Below are positions 12,401 to 25,900 of a stretch of DNA of 64,000 nucleotides, one piece after another. The notes under the pieces were generated by a model. That model made no database searches, was not told the DNA's origin, and was given only the letters and a program-made list of their open reading frames with translations. Where the stretch lies: the NCBI GenBank assembly GCA_964017145.1, contig OZ024845.1, forward strand, positions 2,790,001 to 2,854,000, written 5' to 3'. Within the stretch, counting starts at the first letter, position 1; each line of letters opens with the position of its first letter. This DNA is from Agrocybe praecox (taxonomy: Eukaryota > Basidiomycota > Agaricomycetes > Agaricales > Agrocybaceae). A program made the translations under genes and the position numbers.

Positions 12401-14060
12401 GCTCTTCCTTTCGTCCGCATCGTCCTCGGCTTGTCTCGCCGCTCGCCTCCCCCAACATAGTCAGTCCCAATGATGTACCCTCTGATTCGTCCTCCCATTC
12501 GACATCATTTGTCTCTCCTGTAGGTTGTGGCTCTTCCGGGTCATCACGGCCATCCATTCTCTGTTCCTCCATCTGCCTCATACCCGTCGCTCTCGTATCA
12601 TCGCTTGCCATACCTTAATATCCTCCCGCTTTTCCCGTGGTCCCTTTGGTGAGACTCTCTGTGTCTGTGAGGTACGTTTTCGATTCAATAAAAACGTTCA
12701 TCTAACTCATGACATATATACTTGCAGGTTCTTTACGCCGCGCAAATGCTAGCATGCCCTACTTGAACCATTGTAACTTCTGGTTCTCGGACGTGGTTCG
12801 TTTCGTTGCTTCATTCCTCTTTTGCAGGAGTTGTTAACGTCATCACATTTTTTATTCTTCCGTTCTTTAGGATTATGGCTCGACACGGTCATGGAGGGTC
12901 AATGCACCTCGGGCTTAAGTCAAGCCATACATACTGCCGCGACTCTCAGCGGGCCCATGGTGGATTTACTCTTCCTGGTTGCCGATTTTCCTTGATACGT
13001 TGGACCCAAAATTAATATTTAAATTTCGGTGGCTGTGCCGTTCGTTTGTCCATAACACAGAAAATGTGCGTGTTTTGTCTCTTTTCTGCTTTTGCTCTCG
13101 TTAATATGTTATTATTATTTGGCGGAAATTAGGCTGCTAGACACTGTACCTGCATTCTCGAACTTTGGACCTCTTTACAGAACTCTCTCGCTCTGACATG
13201 GTTCGTTTCGTTTTATTCTCATTCACCTGTCTCGTTGCTGATATCATTATTTTCTTCTGTTTTAGGTCTTGGCGGAAAGGGAAAATGTATTAGGGCATTG
13301 AATTCAGCTGTCCAGGTTATCGCTGTTTTTAAGAGACGTACTCTTCATTTTCTATGCATGGTCATTTTTACTTTGCATTTCAATCGTCGACAGTGGCTGT
13401 GTTTCTCGTTTATTTATAGCTCGGTTGTATGTATTTTCTTCCTTTTTCTTCTTCTTTTCTTCCCGCGAAACGAACAGTTACCTTTCTCAAAATAAGGCAG
13501 CGTCAGCCGCTGGAACTTTATACACAGCTTATGTTCGTGACAACCTCTGGAGTAATCATGCGCTGGCACTGGTTGCTTGCAGGTCTTATCGCAGGTCATT
13601 AATTCATTCAGTCTCGAAAATAATTAAGCGTTGAGCTTGGTCTAGCAGGCCTACGAAATGTGAGTTGTTTCCCTTTTTTTTGTGCTATTATATGCAGCTA
13701 GAGATGGCTGGCAGGGTGCACGCGCACGCTGGCATGCGGAATTCTATAGCTGTTAGTTTGTTGGAATTCAAAGATTTCGTTGCTGATTTCTGTTCTTCAG
13801 CGACGTCAAATTCATCCTCGATAATTCTGTACCTACATTGCTGTCATACCCAACAAGCCTAGCACGTTCAAAGCGATATAATGTCAGATGGGGTATTAGG
13901 CTGTTAATGACGACCACACTTGCGAGTCGAAAGGTTTCTTGCACCACTGTCAACGTTGAAGCTTGAAGCCTAAGCGCCACGAAGTTGCTGCTCTCGAATT
14001 GGCAACATCCGACAAACCCTTCGTCAATGAGACGTCCCACCCTTGCTCTCACCGTTGGTC
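9430..14060 (+). repeat. Large dispersed repeat C+D, copy 1 (about 4.6 kb)
   Basis: Direct repeat of 57178-61740. In the best segment (11760-11980 against 59521-59740) I count about five differences in 220 bp. It contains intron-like signals on both strands. On the minus strand an intron runs from GTGCGTATTTTCC near 10271 to TTTCAG near 10202, with a CCTAAC branch site. On the plus strand another runs from GTACGTTTTC near 12671 to TTGCAG near 12727. Open frames 10471-10800 (minus) and 11563-12111 (plus) share a related peptide (VQEVVRQIRT, then VDFLGRIH) in opposite orientations. Reading frames break between copies. It is best seen as a transposable or duplicated block carrying gene pieces. 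No transposase is recognised. Confidence 0.7.
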
Positions 14061-14309
14061 TCTATTTTCTGGGGCCCATACGAACTGGCTATCATTCTCA
14101 TTCGAGGAAAGCAGGGAAAACAACACGTTGGACTCGATATACACAAATTCTCGTCCCGAATGTGCTCACCACACTGCAATTTCCAGTCATTGTCGGGAAA
14201 GGAATGGGAATAGTGGCATACCAGCGACCATCCACCTATCCTTTAACCTCCATTAACTCACATCCCAACATACCTCATTCACTGTTTGTTTGATTTTTCC
14301 TGTATACCA

Positions 14310-15195
14310 CCCCAATCCATCGACATTGGTAAATTTAGTGTGCGTGTATCAAGCCATCGAAAGCGACCGACCCTCAGATCAGAATGGAGCATTTTCAAGT
14401 GGGGAAGATTGACTTTTAGGATCGTTCTTCCTCGCGTCTTTCAGCTACGCTACGATTTGTGCTCATCGTAGCATTGAGAAATCACGCACATCATGAATCC
14501 CAATGCCACAAATCTCACCACAATCTGCTTCCCCTTCCGTGTCTTGAACCTCCCCGACCTCAACCAGGACCAATTCATGCCAAGTAACGTATCGAACTCG
14601 ATCTCCCCACAAGCTCGTATCAAATTTGCTCGTAGTCGCCACGAATCCAAATTATTGTCGGCACGAAGAATCGAAGGAGAAGACGTTGGTTCGCATGGGG
14701 TGCGCGTTTTGGCGCCTGTCTCGAGTCTTGGTTTTGGCATTGTACGGACTCCACCGGCTGCTGGTTTCAATGACGAAGAACAGTTCCTGTCAGAAGGGCA
14801 GCAAGTCTGCAGATCGTATTCTTCGGTGTATCGAATGATCTGCCTCCGTCGCATCAAGCAAACATCCTCATTACATTTTAACCTTTGCTAGCATCCACAG
14901 TCCGTCTGTCGCCCGAGATTTTGTTTGGTGAAGCAATGAAATCGGCGCTTCTCGTTGTACCCACTATCGACATCTGTAAATGGGCGTTCTTCATTGTTAC
15001 AGTCATCGCCATCCCTCTCCGGCTCATTTACGCATGATACCCGCCAGCAGGTGTAGTTTAGATAGGGGTTACCTTTGGCACTATTGGTACTGAAAGCGGA
15101 TGTTGAAGGTTGCTGTGGCACTGAGGGTTGACGTGAGTGGATTTTTTAGAATGATTAGATATAGAACTTATGAACTAGTAGAATCTCAGGCTCCT
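14310..15195 (+). repeat. Dispersed repeat B, diverged copy
   Basis: Diverged relative of 6235-7040 and 56095-56893. It keeps the intron-like end GTGAGTGG ... AACTTATGAACTAG ... TCTCAG followed by GCTCCTCGATG. It lies directly after repeat C+D, whereas in the other loci repeat B precedes it. Confidence 0.55.
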
Positions 15196-18100
15196 CGATG
15201 TTCAATAATCACCATCAGGTCTGGGAGTAGTAAACTTTGGGCGAGGACTACAGCAATATCGACAGTGCATACCGTAAGAATTTCATGAAATACGCTGCTA
15301 ATGAGCACGATTTCCGTTTTGTGAAATCGTGCTAGTTTAGCGCGCATTACATTTCATGAAATGGTGGCACAGCATATATTCCATTTCATGAAATGCCAGC
15401 CCACCCTCACATACTCCTTTGGGTATCGCGTCCCGGCCGAAAGCACCACAAATGGGACTATCGGCTCGGTTACACCCAGGTCTGGTTCCTGACCGCGCGA
15501 AGATGCTTGGCATCGTGGAGCACGATGATCTAGACGCGTCTGGATTGTCATGGACGACGACAACATCCACATTGTCGTCGTCGAATACATCGACCATAAT
15601 ATTTCTTCCCGACACGGCTTGATTGGTAAGTACATTAGTCAATTTTGTTTTGTCATTAACTCGGAATATCATCCAATTGCTCCAACACCCGCCTAGCACA
15701 CACATAGTATATTTATTTATGTTCAAATAGACTTCATGTACACATTGCTTAAGACAAAATGAAAATATATGAAATTTTATATATATTCTATTCAAAATGG
15801 CACGAAAATAAACATGTACAGGGCAACACCGTTAAAGAGTCAAGACTAGAAGCCTTTGATCCGTCCTACAGTTCAATTCCCTCCACTTTGAATACTTCTT
15901 GCCCTGTTGCTTCGTCAATAACACCATACTACACAGCAGGTGCCGATACTTTTGATACTTGTTTTTACTTACCCTGGGTTTGAAGCAGTGGTCCTGAGGC
16001 GGTAGTGATTTGTTTTGACCAAAGTTCTGCGTCATGTTTCTGTACATTACAGCCCAGGGTTACATTTGGGATCAGGGTAAAAAAACTCGGAAATGCGAAC
16101 AATTATCAATCTTGTTTCGCACATGAAAGGCACAAACAAGGTAGAATTCTGAGATTGGAAGTTTGCCTTATTTCTGTATTTCCCGGACGCAACTTCGAAG
16201 GTAGAGGCGAGAATTCCTCGATGTTGCGGCAACAATATGCATTCCAATCGAGCATATTTTTACTTTTAGGACTTTAATATAGAGACTACTACACTTTTTT
16301 GAGATTTTTTTTGTTGAATTTTGCTACGAGGGAAAGGAGACTCTCAACTTGTTATTAACGTGCATCTATTTAAGGCGTGGCGTTGCAACCCACAGTTATT
16401 TCGAAATATCAAGCGCGGCGTGAACTAAAACACCAAAACAAAAATATATTACAATTTATTGAGATCTTAGGTATATGTCCCATGCAAAATTGCCGCCAGG
16501 ATTGCAGTCTTTCGTGAGTTATCAAATTATCCTACTCGGGTGGCGACTGGGACACGACCTATTTGGCCCTCGGCATTGATCATTGATGGCCGGGATTGTC
16601 GGAGTTTGAAGACAGTCGACTCTGGCGTCAAGTTCACAGGTAAACATGCTTTTTGTATAGGGGGGGTCTTTACCTAAGGTCCCAAATTTTAATTATATGA
16701 TTTAGAGTATATTTGGCGTATAAGGGCCTAAAATATAGATCGTCCCTGCATTATTGCACTCAGAACCAATAAAAGCGAAGTTTGAGCGATCTTATCTTAT
16801 CAGCACGTGAATCTGATCTTATTACTCATTTAGCCTGACTGTTAGCTCTTTGTCCTGACCGTATACTGGCATTTGGTAAAATCCTCACTTGCACCTGCAT
16901 TTCACCAAATGCTAGCGCAGGCAAGGATTCCTCGTCATTACTGGCCCATCCAATAAATTCCCAACCTCCCTGTATTCCGCGTGTATAGGAAAGGCGCAGA
17001 CAAAATTGAAAAGAGTTTCGGATGTTGCTTGGGGTCGAGTATGACCTCATTTTCATAGCGGGTAGAAAAGCATGCAAGCCTGAGGTTCACCCATTTCGCT
17101 CGATGAAAGCTCACTGCAAGTTGGAGATTTGAATGAGTCTCAATTCCTTCATTGTATCGAATGGGCAGATTGATCATTGAGCTACCCGCTCCCAAACGTG
17201 TAGTAGTACAAAACTCTATCGAAGAGTACTGGTAGATATGTTTATTATTATATAGATATTTACAGAAATCTAAGGTGGTGTACTAAGCATATTGATATGG
17301 GCTGAATAGGGGCAAGCCCACGTAATGGGCAGAGTGGCAAGTGGCTCTAATCACGATGAGGTAAGCAGAGGGCAGTGGCGCGCGCAAAAGGCGCGCGTCG
17401 GGAAAGAGTGCGTCGGGATGATGCGTGCCGAAGACACTGATGATGTTCCCGGGCGTCGGTGGTGATACCTGGTCAAAGAAGACCGTGGTAGTTAGCAGTG
17501 AATTTTGTGAAATTTATACTTGGCATGTGTGGTAAGTAGCACGTATTTTGCACAATGATTTTGTGGTAATTACCATATATTTCATGAAATAGGTACAGTA
17601 TGTAGTGATATCGAATATCAATAATGCGGGTGGACTCGCTTTGAATGTAACCTGCTTGAATGACAATTTGGATACTATTTTGCCATCGTATCGCCTCGAC
17701 GCCTTCTGTTACACAACCACTCTCCGAACTGCATTCTATCGACTAGTAGAGTTTATGTCCATTCAACAACCTGTGTTGGAACTATAGGCGGATATGTGAC
17801 CTCGATCTTTGGTGCCGCTTCGCGTTCACAAACTTATTGACTACGCTCAGGTACTACACAAAGAATGAGAAGGTGTTTGGGGTGCTGGTTTGGCAGTGTA
17901 TGCCCTTGATGAACTCACTTAAATAGGCCGAGATAGGAAACATCTTTGACTTGGCTAGGAAACTCAGATTCGATGTTGGCCATCTCATTCTAGCTATGCT
18001 TATCATACCGAAGGTTCATTATAGCAGCGGTACCCACTTGCGTTGGTACGGCCGTGTCCAATTTTATCTCTGCAACGTCAGTCGTTAGAGGCAATTTTGG

Positions 18101-18980
18101 CCGAACAAACCTGCATTAAGGTCTACTTGCTGAGTCTTTCCCTAAACGTCGGGACGAACCAAGCACATAGAATTAAGTAAAGCGACGATATGATGGTTTC
18201 AAAGTGTGAAATAAGGATACCTGTTCGAGAAGCAGATGCGATTTCTGTGGATATGGTAATGTTTCGCCTGGTCACGGTAAATCAATGCTTCGGACCACTC
18301 ACTACTGCTACATCCCACCCAATAATTCAACCTCTCCTGCCTCTAAATTCCAAGTATCTCATCCAACGACCTCTGACCTCCACATAAACCCCAAAGCCGC
18401 ACCGTCTGGCCTCCATGCATCTTACATTCTTGGTCAACACCACCCCATTGAAGCGTGCTACGATTTCAATTTTTCAATTACTCAGAGGCTGAGAATTCCC
18501 CGTATTCGAAGCATTTAACAGCAACAAGCGGAAGGACTCGATTTCCCCTATCACAAATTGATCACGCGGGTATGATGTCAGTAGAGCTTGTTCCTCCCTC
18601 CAGAGTGTGCTTACGGAGTGCCGAGGTTCAATGAGGACGTGTGGAGGTGTGTGTATAGTCAGTATGGTATGGATTTGAAGGAATATATTCAACACCTGCC
18701 GTTCGGTTGCCTTTCAATGGTCAGCCATCCGTTCTCTTGCCATCACGTCTGGTTTAGAACCTTTCTAGACAACATTGCGAATAGCACGCGGCTTCGACAC
18801 GGATTGGATGATTGGTGGAGAAATACCTCTCCTTGATGTCGGAAACATGTTCGAAAAAATCACCTGGTCCTTCCTCCTAATATACATACACACATACATA
18901 TTATTAGATCGATGTTTTATTTTAATTTAATTTAATTTAACAATCAACGTTGATGGTACCATTCGACTCGTGGGCGTGGG
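15196..18980. other. Gene-poor stretch with a hairpin and a recurring palindrome
   Basis: No protein-coding gene is recognised. At 15306-15333 the arms GCACGATTTC and GAAATCGTGC form a perfect 10-bp hairpin with an 8-nt loop. The palindrome ATTTCATGAAAT occurs near 15283, 15352, 15387 and 17580, with imperfect versions (TTTTGTGAAAT) near 15317 and 17500, which suggests remnants of a small foldback element. Near 15800-16050 the minus strand has a short intron-like piece (GTAAGTAAAAAC to GTGTAG) between open blocks, without a recognisable product. A TTTAA-rich run lies near 18920-18940. Confidence 0.5.
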
Positions 18981-20100
18981 TCGTGCTTAACAAGCTAGTA
19001 CCCGAGTTGATATCGTATTGCTTTGAACGTGCTGGGCTTGTTCAGTAGGACGGTAATGTGGGTACAGAATTATTGAGAATGAATTTGACGTCGCTGAAGA
19101 GCAGAAATCGGCAACGATATCTTTGAGTTAACGGCAATACAAAATAAACAAAGAGGCGAAGGAAGAGAAACCTGAATACGAGTAAGGAAAGAAGGCAATC
19201 AACCTAAGGGTTCTTGATCCTATTCCAACAATCTAACAGCTATAGAATTCCGCATGACAGCGTGTGCATGCATCCTTCCAGCCATTTCTAGCTGCATATA
19301 GTAGCACAAAGAAAGAGAAATAACTCACGTTTCCTAGGCCTGCTAAATCAAGCTCAACGCTTGATTATTTTCGAGACTGAATGTCCGGCGATAAGACCTG
19401 CGAGCAGCCTCCAGTGCCAGCGCATGATTACTCCAGAGTTTATCACGAGCGTGATAGTGAGCTCTGAACAAAGATCTCTACTGGTTGACACTGCTTCAAT
19501 CTCGCGCTGCCTTATTTTCAGAAAGGAAACTGTCTGTTTAGCAGAAAGAAAACAGAAAGAAAAAGGAAGAAAACACATACAACCTAAATAAGCAACACAG
19601 CCACTCTCGACGATTGAAATGCCAAGTGAGAAATTAACGTTGAACGACTACGGAGATGAAATGGAGAGTGTGTCTCCTGAGTGCAGCAGCAATCCAGACG
19701 GCTTAATTCAAGCTCCTAGTAGATTTTCCCTTCATGCCAGGATCTAGAACAGCAAAAGAAAGAAAATGATGACGTCAGCAACGACACACCTAGAGAGGGA
19801 ATGGAATGAAGCGAAACAAACCATGTCCTCCAGAGCAAGAGGGTTCGATACAGTGGTGCGAAGGTCAATCCTATGACTACGGCATCTCGCAGCCTAATTC
19901 CTGCGAAAAAAAAAAAAGATTCGATTAACGAGATGAAAAGCAAAAAAGAAAGAAAATACACACATAAACCTAGAGAATCTCAACAAAGAGACTGCGGAAA
20001 AATCGAAAAGAAACTTGAAATAAAAATATCTGGAAGGCGATCAAAACGTCGGAGGTGAGTACGAATCGGATGTTGAAGGACATGTTTTGAAAAAAGTGTG
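18980..20100 (-). repeat. Dispersed repeat D, inverted copy
   Basis: The reverse complement matches parts of 12640-14060, for example the segment with ATGCAGCTAGAGATGGCTGG and GCGGAATTCTATAGCTGTTAG. It is therefore a minus-orientation copy of repeat D. No coding frame is conserved. Confidence 0.65.
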
Positions 20101-22920
20101 GAGAGGTATGTGCATCGACGTCCAAGGAATTCGTGACTCTTGCAAGCATTTTCTTTGAACCATTTCGCGTATAGGACAGTAATGATGATGACGACAGCAT
20201 ATAGAGAATCGGCGGGAAAATTGAAGCCGCTATCGAGTTCTGAATTAGGACAAAGGGCGACTGGGTAAGGAAGGTCTTCCAATGGGCATATTTCACGTGG
20301 CGGATGTCCGTAGTAGCAACCGAGGCATTGGATTATTTGTAGGAACTCGTAGAGATGGGTGGTGACGAGCGCATGGCCGATGCCCTATATGAAGAATCGA
20401 GAAGGAAAAGAGGGTTCATGACAGAATTTCTCCAGTTGACCGAAGAAGCGGTAATTGCCAAGGGTGACAATGGAGAAAGGTTGGAGGAACGACTAGAATT
20501 ACAGAAAAAACACAATCAGTAACAGGTTAAAGCCTAGCTATCCTGAATAGAATTCCAACGCGCCGGTACGAGGTAGGAACATGTACTACACCGCGACGTA
20601 TACATGTTCAGCCCACTCCTGGGCCCGAACTCATATGTAAAGGGTAAAGGTGATGAGAATTTACCTTGCTGACCATGACTGAACAAAGCACGATTTTCCT
20701 GACATTTGGATGCTTGAAGATAGCACCTCGAAAACATAATCTGCCGGTCCATCGACAAGATGTATGGTTAATGAAAAAAACCGAAGTTGGCAGTGATAAA
20801 GCGCTGGCTGGGAACGAGGGAGTTTAGTTCTCGATGAGGCTACAACGGATGAGGACGACTGCTACCGGTGTTACACTGTCATGAAATGGGTCAACGCTAA
20901 ATTGAGACTACGAACGCAAAGACGGACCTGTCCGAATGGTACCACTAGCTCCAAGTGTTCTCTGGCGGAAAGCTCGGCTCGGACGCCTTCAAAATCTCAA
21001 TACTCCGTTAAAAATAGGCGTATATGCTGACTTTGACGAAATGGGGTATGGTAACGGAAGCATTGAAGTGGATTTGGATCCAGGAGTCGAGTTCAAGTGG
21101 CTCTCAAAGCCTGGTCGCGCAAATAATCGGGATACAACTCCTTGAAGGGTGATTTCTTCGAAACTAGTGGAGACTAAGCCTCTTAAATGCGATGTGATTG
21201 TTTCATAGAACTTACGCGTGATGAAACAGAGGCCTTCGTGTCGTCCCACCCCCCGACCCATGAATTTTTCGGCCTATATCCGTCCCTATATTGTGTCTCG
21301 CGAAGCGTTCTCCACTCCTTGGTACCAAGTGTGATATTTCATGACAAAACTTCCGAGCATGGGTTTGGTGGCAGTCTCGTGGTCTCAGCGGGATCCGCTT
21401 GTCTTGGTTTACGATATCCCTAGAAATGGGGTGCATGACGGCGGCGGTAGAAGAAGGGACTGCGTCGATTTGTCGAATCATGGCCGACGAAATCTGACGG
21501 TGGACACAGCGTGCTCAGCGTGCTAAGAAACAGTTCCTGTAGAATACACGCGTTTTATGAATATACGCCCTTGAAACCAGTAAGGATAGAGAAACATACC
21601 CAAGCGTACCTATATTTTGTCCTACTCGATGTGCGATGTGGTGATAATGAACAGACAGGCAAGAGTGTTCCAAAAATAACGGTTGAACTGGGTTTGAATT
21701 TGAGTGTCGTTGAATATAAACATGGACAAACCTTATTATTTTTCCGAATATTCAATAAGAATTGGTATTTTTGGTTTCAAATTTTACCCTTCTCTTACCT
21801 CGACATATCTCTCGGAACTCTTCTCTACTTTTCGTTATGCTCTTATGTTCTGCAAAAAATCCGGCTTCATCTTTTTTCTTGACTGAGCTTATGCCACTCT
21901 CAGACGCTTACTATCTTTGCTGTGCCTTGGATGGATCCTCCTCTTATTGCAGGCCTATCTCTTTCCAAAAAATTCTCTCGACCCTGTGTCCATCATCAAT
22001 ACATCCCGAAGGTCTCAGAAACAATGCTATGCTTTTGTTTGAATCTAAACGTTTCTTGTTTGGAGGGAGCAGCTGGAACTTGGGATCGACATCACCAACA
22101 AGTACTATCTATCAAGGTTCCTTCCCTCTTCCGTTATGCACGCCGCTTGTGTGTCCAACAGCCGAATATTTGCCTTTTCTCTACTTATCTCTCGGGACTC
22201 TTCTCTGCTTCTTGTTAAGTTCTTGCCTACGCTCACCTTTCTGCAGAACGTCCGGCTTCAATAAGCCTTATTTTTGTGAACCCCATACCACTTGAACGCC
22301 TATCGCAGCTGCTGTGCCTTGGATACATCACCCTCGTAATGCATGCGTACGTGTCTTCAAATTCTTCCCATCAATTTCGTGTCGATTACGAAGACATTAT
22401 GGCTCGGCCTCGGTAACAACACTTTGCTTTCGTTGACATCTGAGGTGCATCGCCCATCTAAGCGCACATGCTCTTCCGTTCTCTGGCGAATTTGGTGCTA
22501 AGCTCCTTCCTACGCAAGTAAAGAGAACTATAGACGATATAATTCTTAGACCGGCATTGTAATTATCAAATGGGCTTTCCCTCTTTTCGCCGAGAATAAG
22601 CACAGGCTACGAAGTGGACACATTCGAATATGTAGGAGAGCATTCAAAGCCTCATAAAACCTTGATTACTGGCGCCTATTTTCTTTCGTTTATCTCGTTT
22701 CGTGTATTCATTTTTTTCGAATATTTCTTTCGCTTCACGTCAATTTTTATGGCTCTCTGCTTTCATTCTCCCTTTGCTACGCATTTCATCTCTCTCTCTC
22801 ATCGTCGCGCCCGGAATAAGATTATTTTTCTTTCTCTTAATTATTATCCGTGTATTCTTCAAAGTGAATAGATACAAAAGATGCTTACATACGTTATAAA
22901 ACGACCGCAGGAAGGAAAAT
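20101..22920. other. Stretch without a recognisable gene
   Basis: Only short unconvincing frames. The longest (21762-22295, plus) is rich in Ser, Leu and Phe and resembles chance translation of pyrimidine-rich DNA. A segment around 21180-21215 resembles the start of the repeat C intron region (AGCCTCTTAAA ... GAACTTACG). No RNA gene or terminal repeat is seen. Confidence 0.5.
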
Positions 22921-25900
22921 TGTGACTCAACGAATGTAATCAAAAAGCGAAGGTCGTTCGACAAACACCGATCGAAGCAGAACACGACATTCAACGCAGA
23001 CGAGTAATGGGCTTGGCGGACTGGCGCCAAGGGATCGATAGTATGACGAGGCAAGTTTAGCAGGAGGGAACACAAAGAGGAGGATGGGAGGAGGAAGTAC
23101 AAGGTATTCCGAGTGTGAAAGAAGCACGAAAACGAGTGACAAGGCAACACACAGGGATGTAGTAACTTGGATGGGCGAGATAACACAGAAGAACGACCAT
23201 GTGATGGACGGACATGCAGGTTGAGGGACGTTGTTCTCCGGTCTCGCAGGAATGAGTGTTGGTGTGATGTGTTCTCGGTTCACCAAGAAGAGAGAGGCTG
23301 GAAGAAACTGTCATTGATTCCGAGTCCAGCTTGTCGTTCCTGTCAAAGCGTCCCAAGTTCTAGCGCGTCGCAGCCCATGTATTTCACGTAAATGAAGTCG
23401 TTCCTCAAACGTTCGCGTCCTATTCAAGTGGTTTGGTACGCAAATCAACAAGTAAAGAGAGATCGAGAGCTCACACGTTCACCATTGATGGACGCAGGAC
23501 AGACAGGATGATCATGTCACCTGGGGGTATGACACGGACAGAGAATGTCAGAATGACGGAAGAAGAGTTGTACAAGTCAAAGGCATGCCATCATCCTTGA
23601 ACCATCGAAAGAGTGAGAATGATATAAGATATGTAGGGGAGCATTGACTCTTTGGCACGAAAGGAGCAAGGTGCTCGACCGACGGCAGGGCGGGAGTTTA
23701 TGCGTACGAGCAAATATACCAGCAAAATAAGGATAATCAAGAGTCGATGGAGTAGATGGATCACTGGCTATGTCGAGTACAGGGAGAAAGGTGTGTGAGC
23801 CTAGACTTCAGGTATTCAGGACGGCGCGGCAGAACAGGAGAGGTGAGATGTGTTGACATCTGAGACAGCCGACAAGCGCGAGTTGGGCAAGTTTCTGAGA
23901 ATCCAAGGTCGAGGGAGTAGGGACGTATGTTGATCGAAAGAAATAGAAGCTTGGAGTCAGGGAAATAGATGGATGCGAACGGAGTTTGGAGTGACCGAAT
24001 GTCATCACACCCAAGTATTTTCTATCAACGACATCTTTCAAGTACATCCTATTCTCATTTGGTCCGAAAGTCGAATCAAAAAGATAAAGAGAGAGGGAGT
24101 GACGAGTGCGCAGACGGGCACACTGAAAGACAGAATAAGACAAAGGGGTAGATAAATTAGAGGGTTAGCACTCTTCATATTGGCCAAGAAAGCGACAGAG
24201 GCTTATCGAAGTGGGCAGCGTAAAGAGCCGACTAGCGACAGGCACAGTACAAAAGAGCAAGGAGAGAAGCAAGAGGCTCGAGGGAACCCATTCCCTTGGA
24301 GGAAGACGACTCGATATAAGGGGTATGAGGATGAGCGCCGGGATGACGCGGAAGAGCCACAGAATTAGGGATCGGGGTGGTTATCAGACAGAGCGTAAGA
24401 GACACGATCGGCATCGAGGGCACGTCATTGGGACTGGTCATGTTGGGGGAGGAAGAAGAGGGGAACGGCGATATAAGCCGAGGACAACACGGATGAACGC
24501 GATCGAAAGGGCCGAATTGGAAGAGGATGATCGGGAGAGGGGAAATGAAGTGGCTTGCAGGAAAAGGAGGATTCAGGAGCGGAGAGTGCGTATGGTTAAG
24601 GCACAAGGGAGTAATACTATGCCCCCGACCAAAACGAATATTGCCGGTCACCAGAGGATGGCGTACAGGAAGGCGCTGGTGTTGACAGAGAGGGAGGGTA
24701 CGCCGTTGCCAGTACAGCGCATAGAGTCGACCGACAGCGGGAATCGATTCGGACGAAATGATGCAAGGTCCAAGGTAGGAGTGAGGGAAAACGAGTACTG
24801 CACCATATTGAGGGGGACATATGACGAGCCAGGTTTTGCAGAAGAAAAGCAGGGCAGGCGAAAATTTGACGAATCGCAGACATAGGTGAAAGCACAGGCC
24901 GACGATGGAATGGACCGCGGAGAACCGGAAACACATCGATCTGCGATTGGACGAGGTGGAGCTCAGCACGTCTCTATCCACGCTGCATCAAACGTCCTCT
25001 ATCCCTCGCATTACGCATATACTGTCGCCGAACGTCGGTTGCTGCAATTCAAGAGTCAAATTTCCATGAACAGTCGGATTGTCAGTTTTCATAGAGAGCG
25101 CGGTATTTGATGCAGATGAGCGACAGGGACAGCAGAAAAGGACGGTGGGATTGAGAATAAGGAGACTCTCACGAATGGGCAACATATTGATGGGACTCGG
25201 GACTGGCAGGAGAATTCTGAGAGTTGAAGATCGGGTGTGTTCACCACTGGAGTCCACGCACACGAACGACAGGAGCAACAGGGAGAGGTGGGTTTGGATC
25301 AAGAATCAAGGGCACCGGCGTCGAGGGATCAATGGTATAACGAGGCGGTTTACAGGGAGGTCACGTAAAGAAGGTAAAACTACAAGGGTGAAAGAAGCAG
25401 AAAAAGGAGCGACAAAGCAACACACAAGGTTATAGTACTTTGGATGGACAGGATAGCACCGAAGAATGACCGGGTGACGGACGGAAGTGCAGGTTTAGGG
25501 ACATGTTCTCGGATCTCGCAAGGAGAGATGGTGTGATGTATTCCTACTTCTCCATTCACAAAGAAGAGAGGGGGGCCGGAAATGACATTGTCCGTCAAGC
25601 GCACACATTTTATTCAAGTGGTTTGGTACAAAAGTTAACAAAGTACAGAAAGATCGAGAGCTCACGCGTTCACGATTGATGGGCGCAGGACAGACATAAT
25701 GATCATGTCAGCAGAGGGCATGACATGGGCAGAGAACGACGGAACGACGGAAGAAGAGCTAGACAAGTCGAAGGGACGTCGTCATTCTTGAATGGATGGG
25801 ATGACGTAGCTGCGCTGGCCGAGCGGGAGAGGTATTTGACGCGGGTGAGCGAGCAGGAGTTGAGAAGAGCAACAACCAGAAAGTGACGGACGGTCGAAAA

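Noticed and set aside
17110..17195. tRNA-like start on the minus strand (GGGTAGCTCAATGATCAATC).
   Set aside because: No acceptor stem, no T-arm sequence of the GGTTCGAATCC type and no fold with a proper anticodon arm.
24211..24981. Two long opposed open frames (224 and 249 codons).
   Set aside because: Both read repeat DNA that is a reverse copy of the 12-kb region. Composition is skewed, no motif is present and other copies do not keep the frames.
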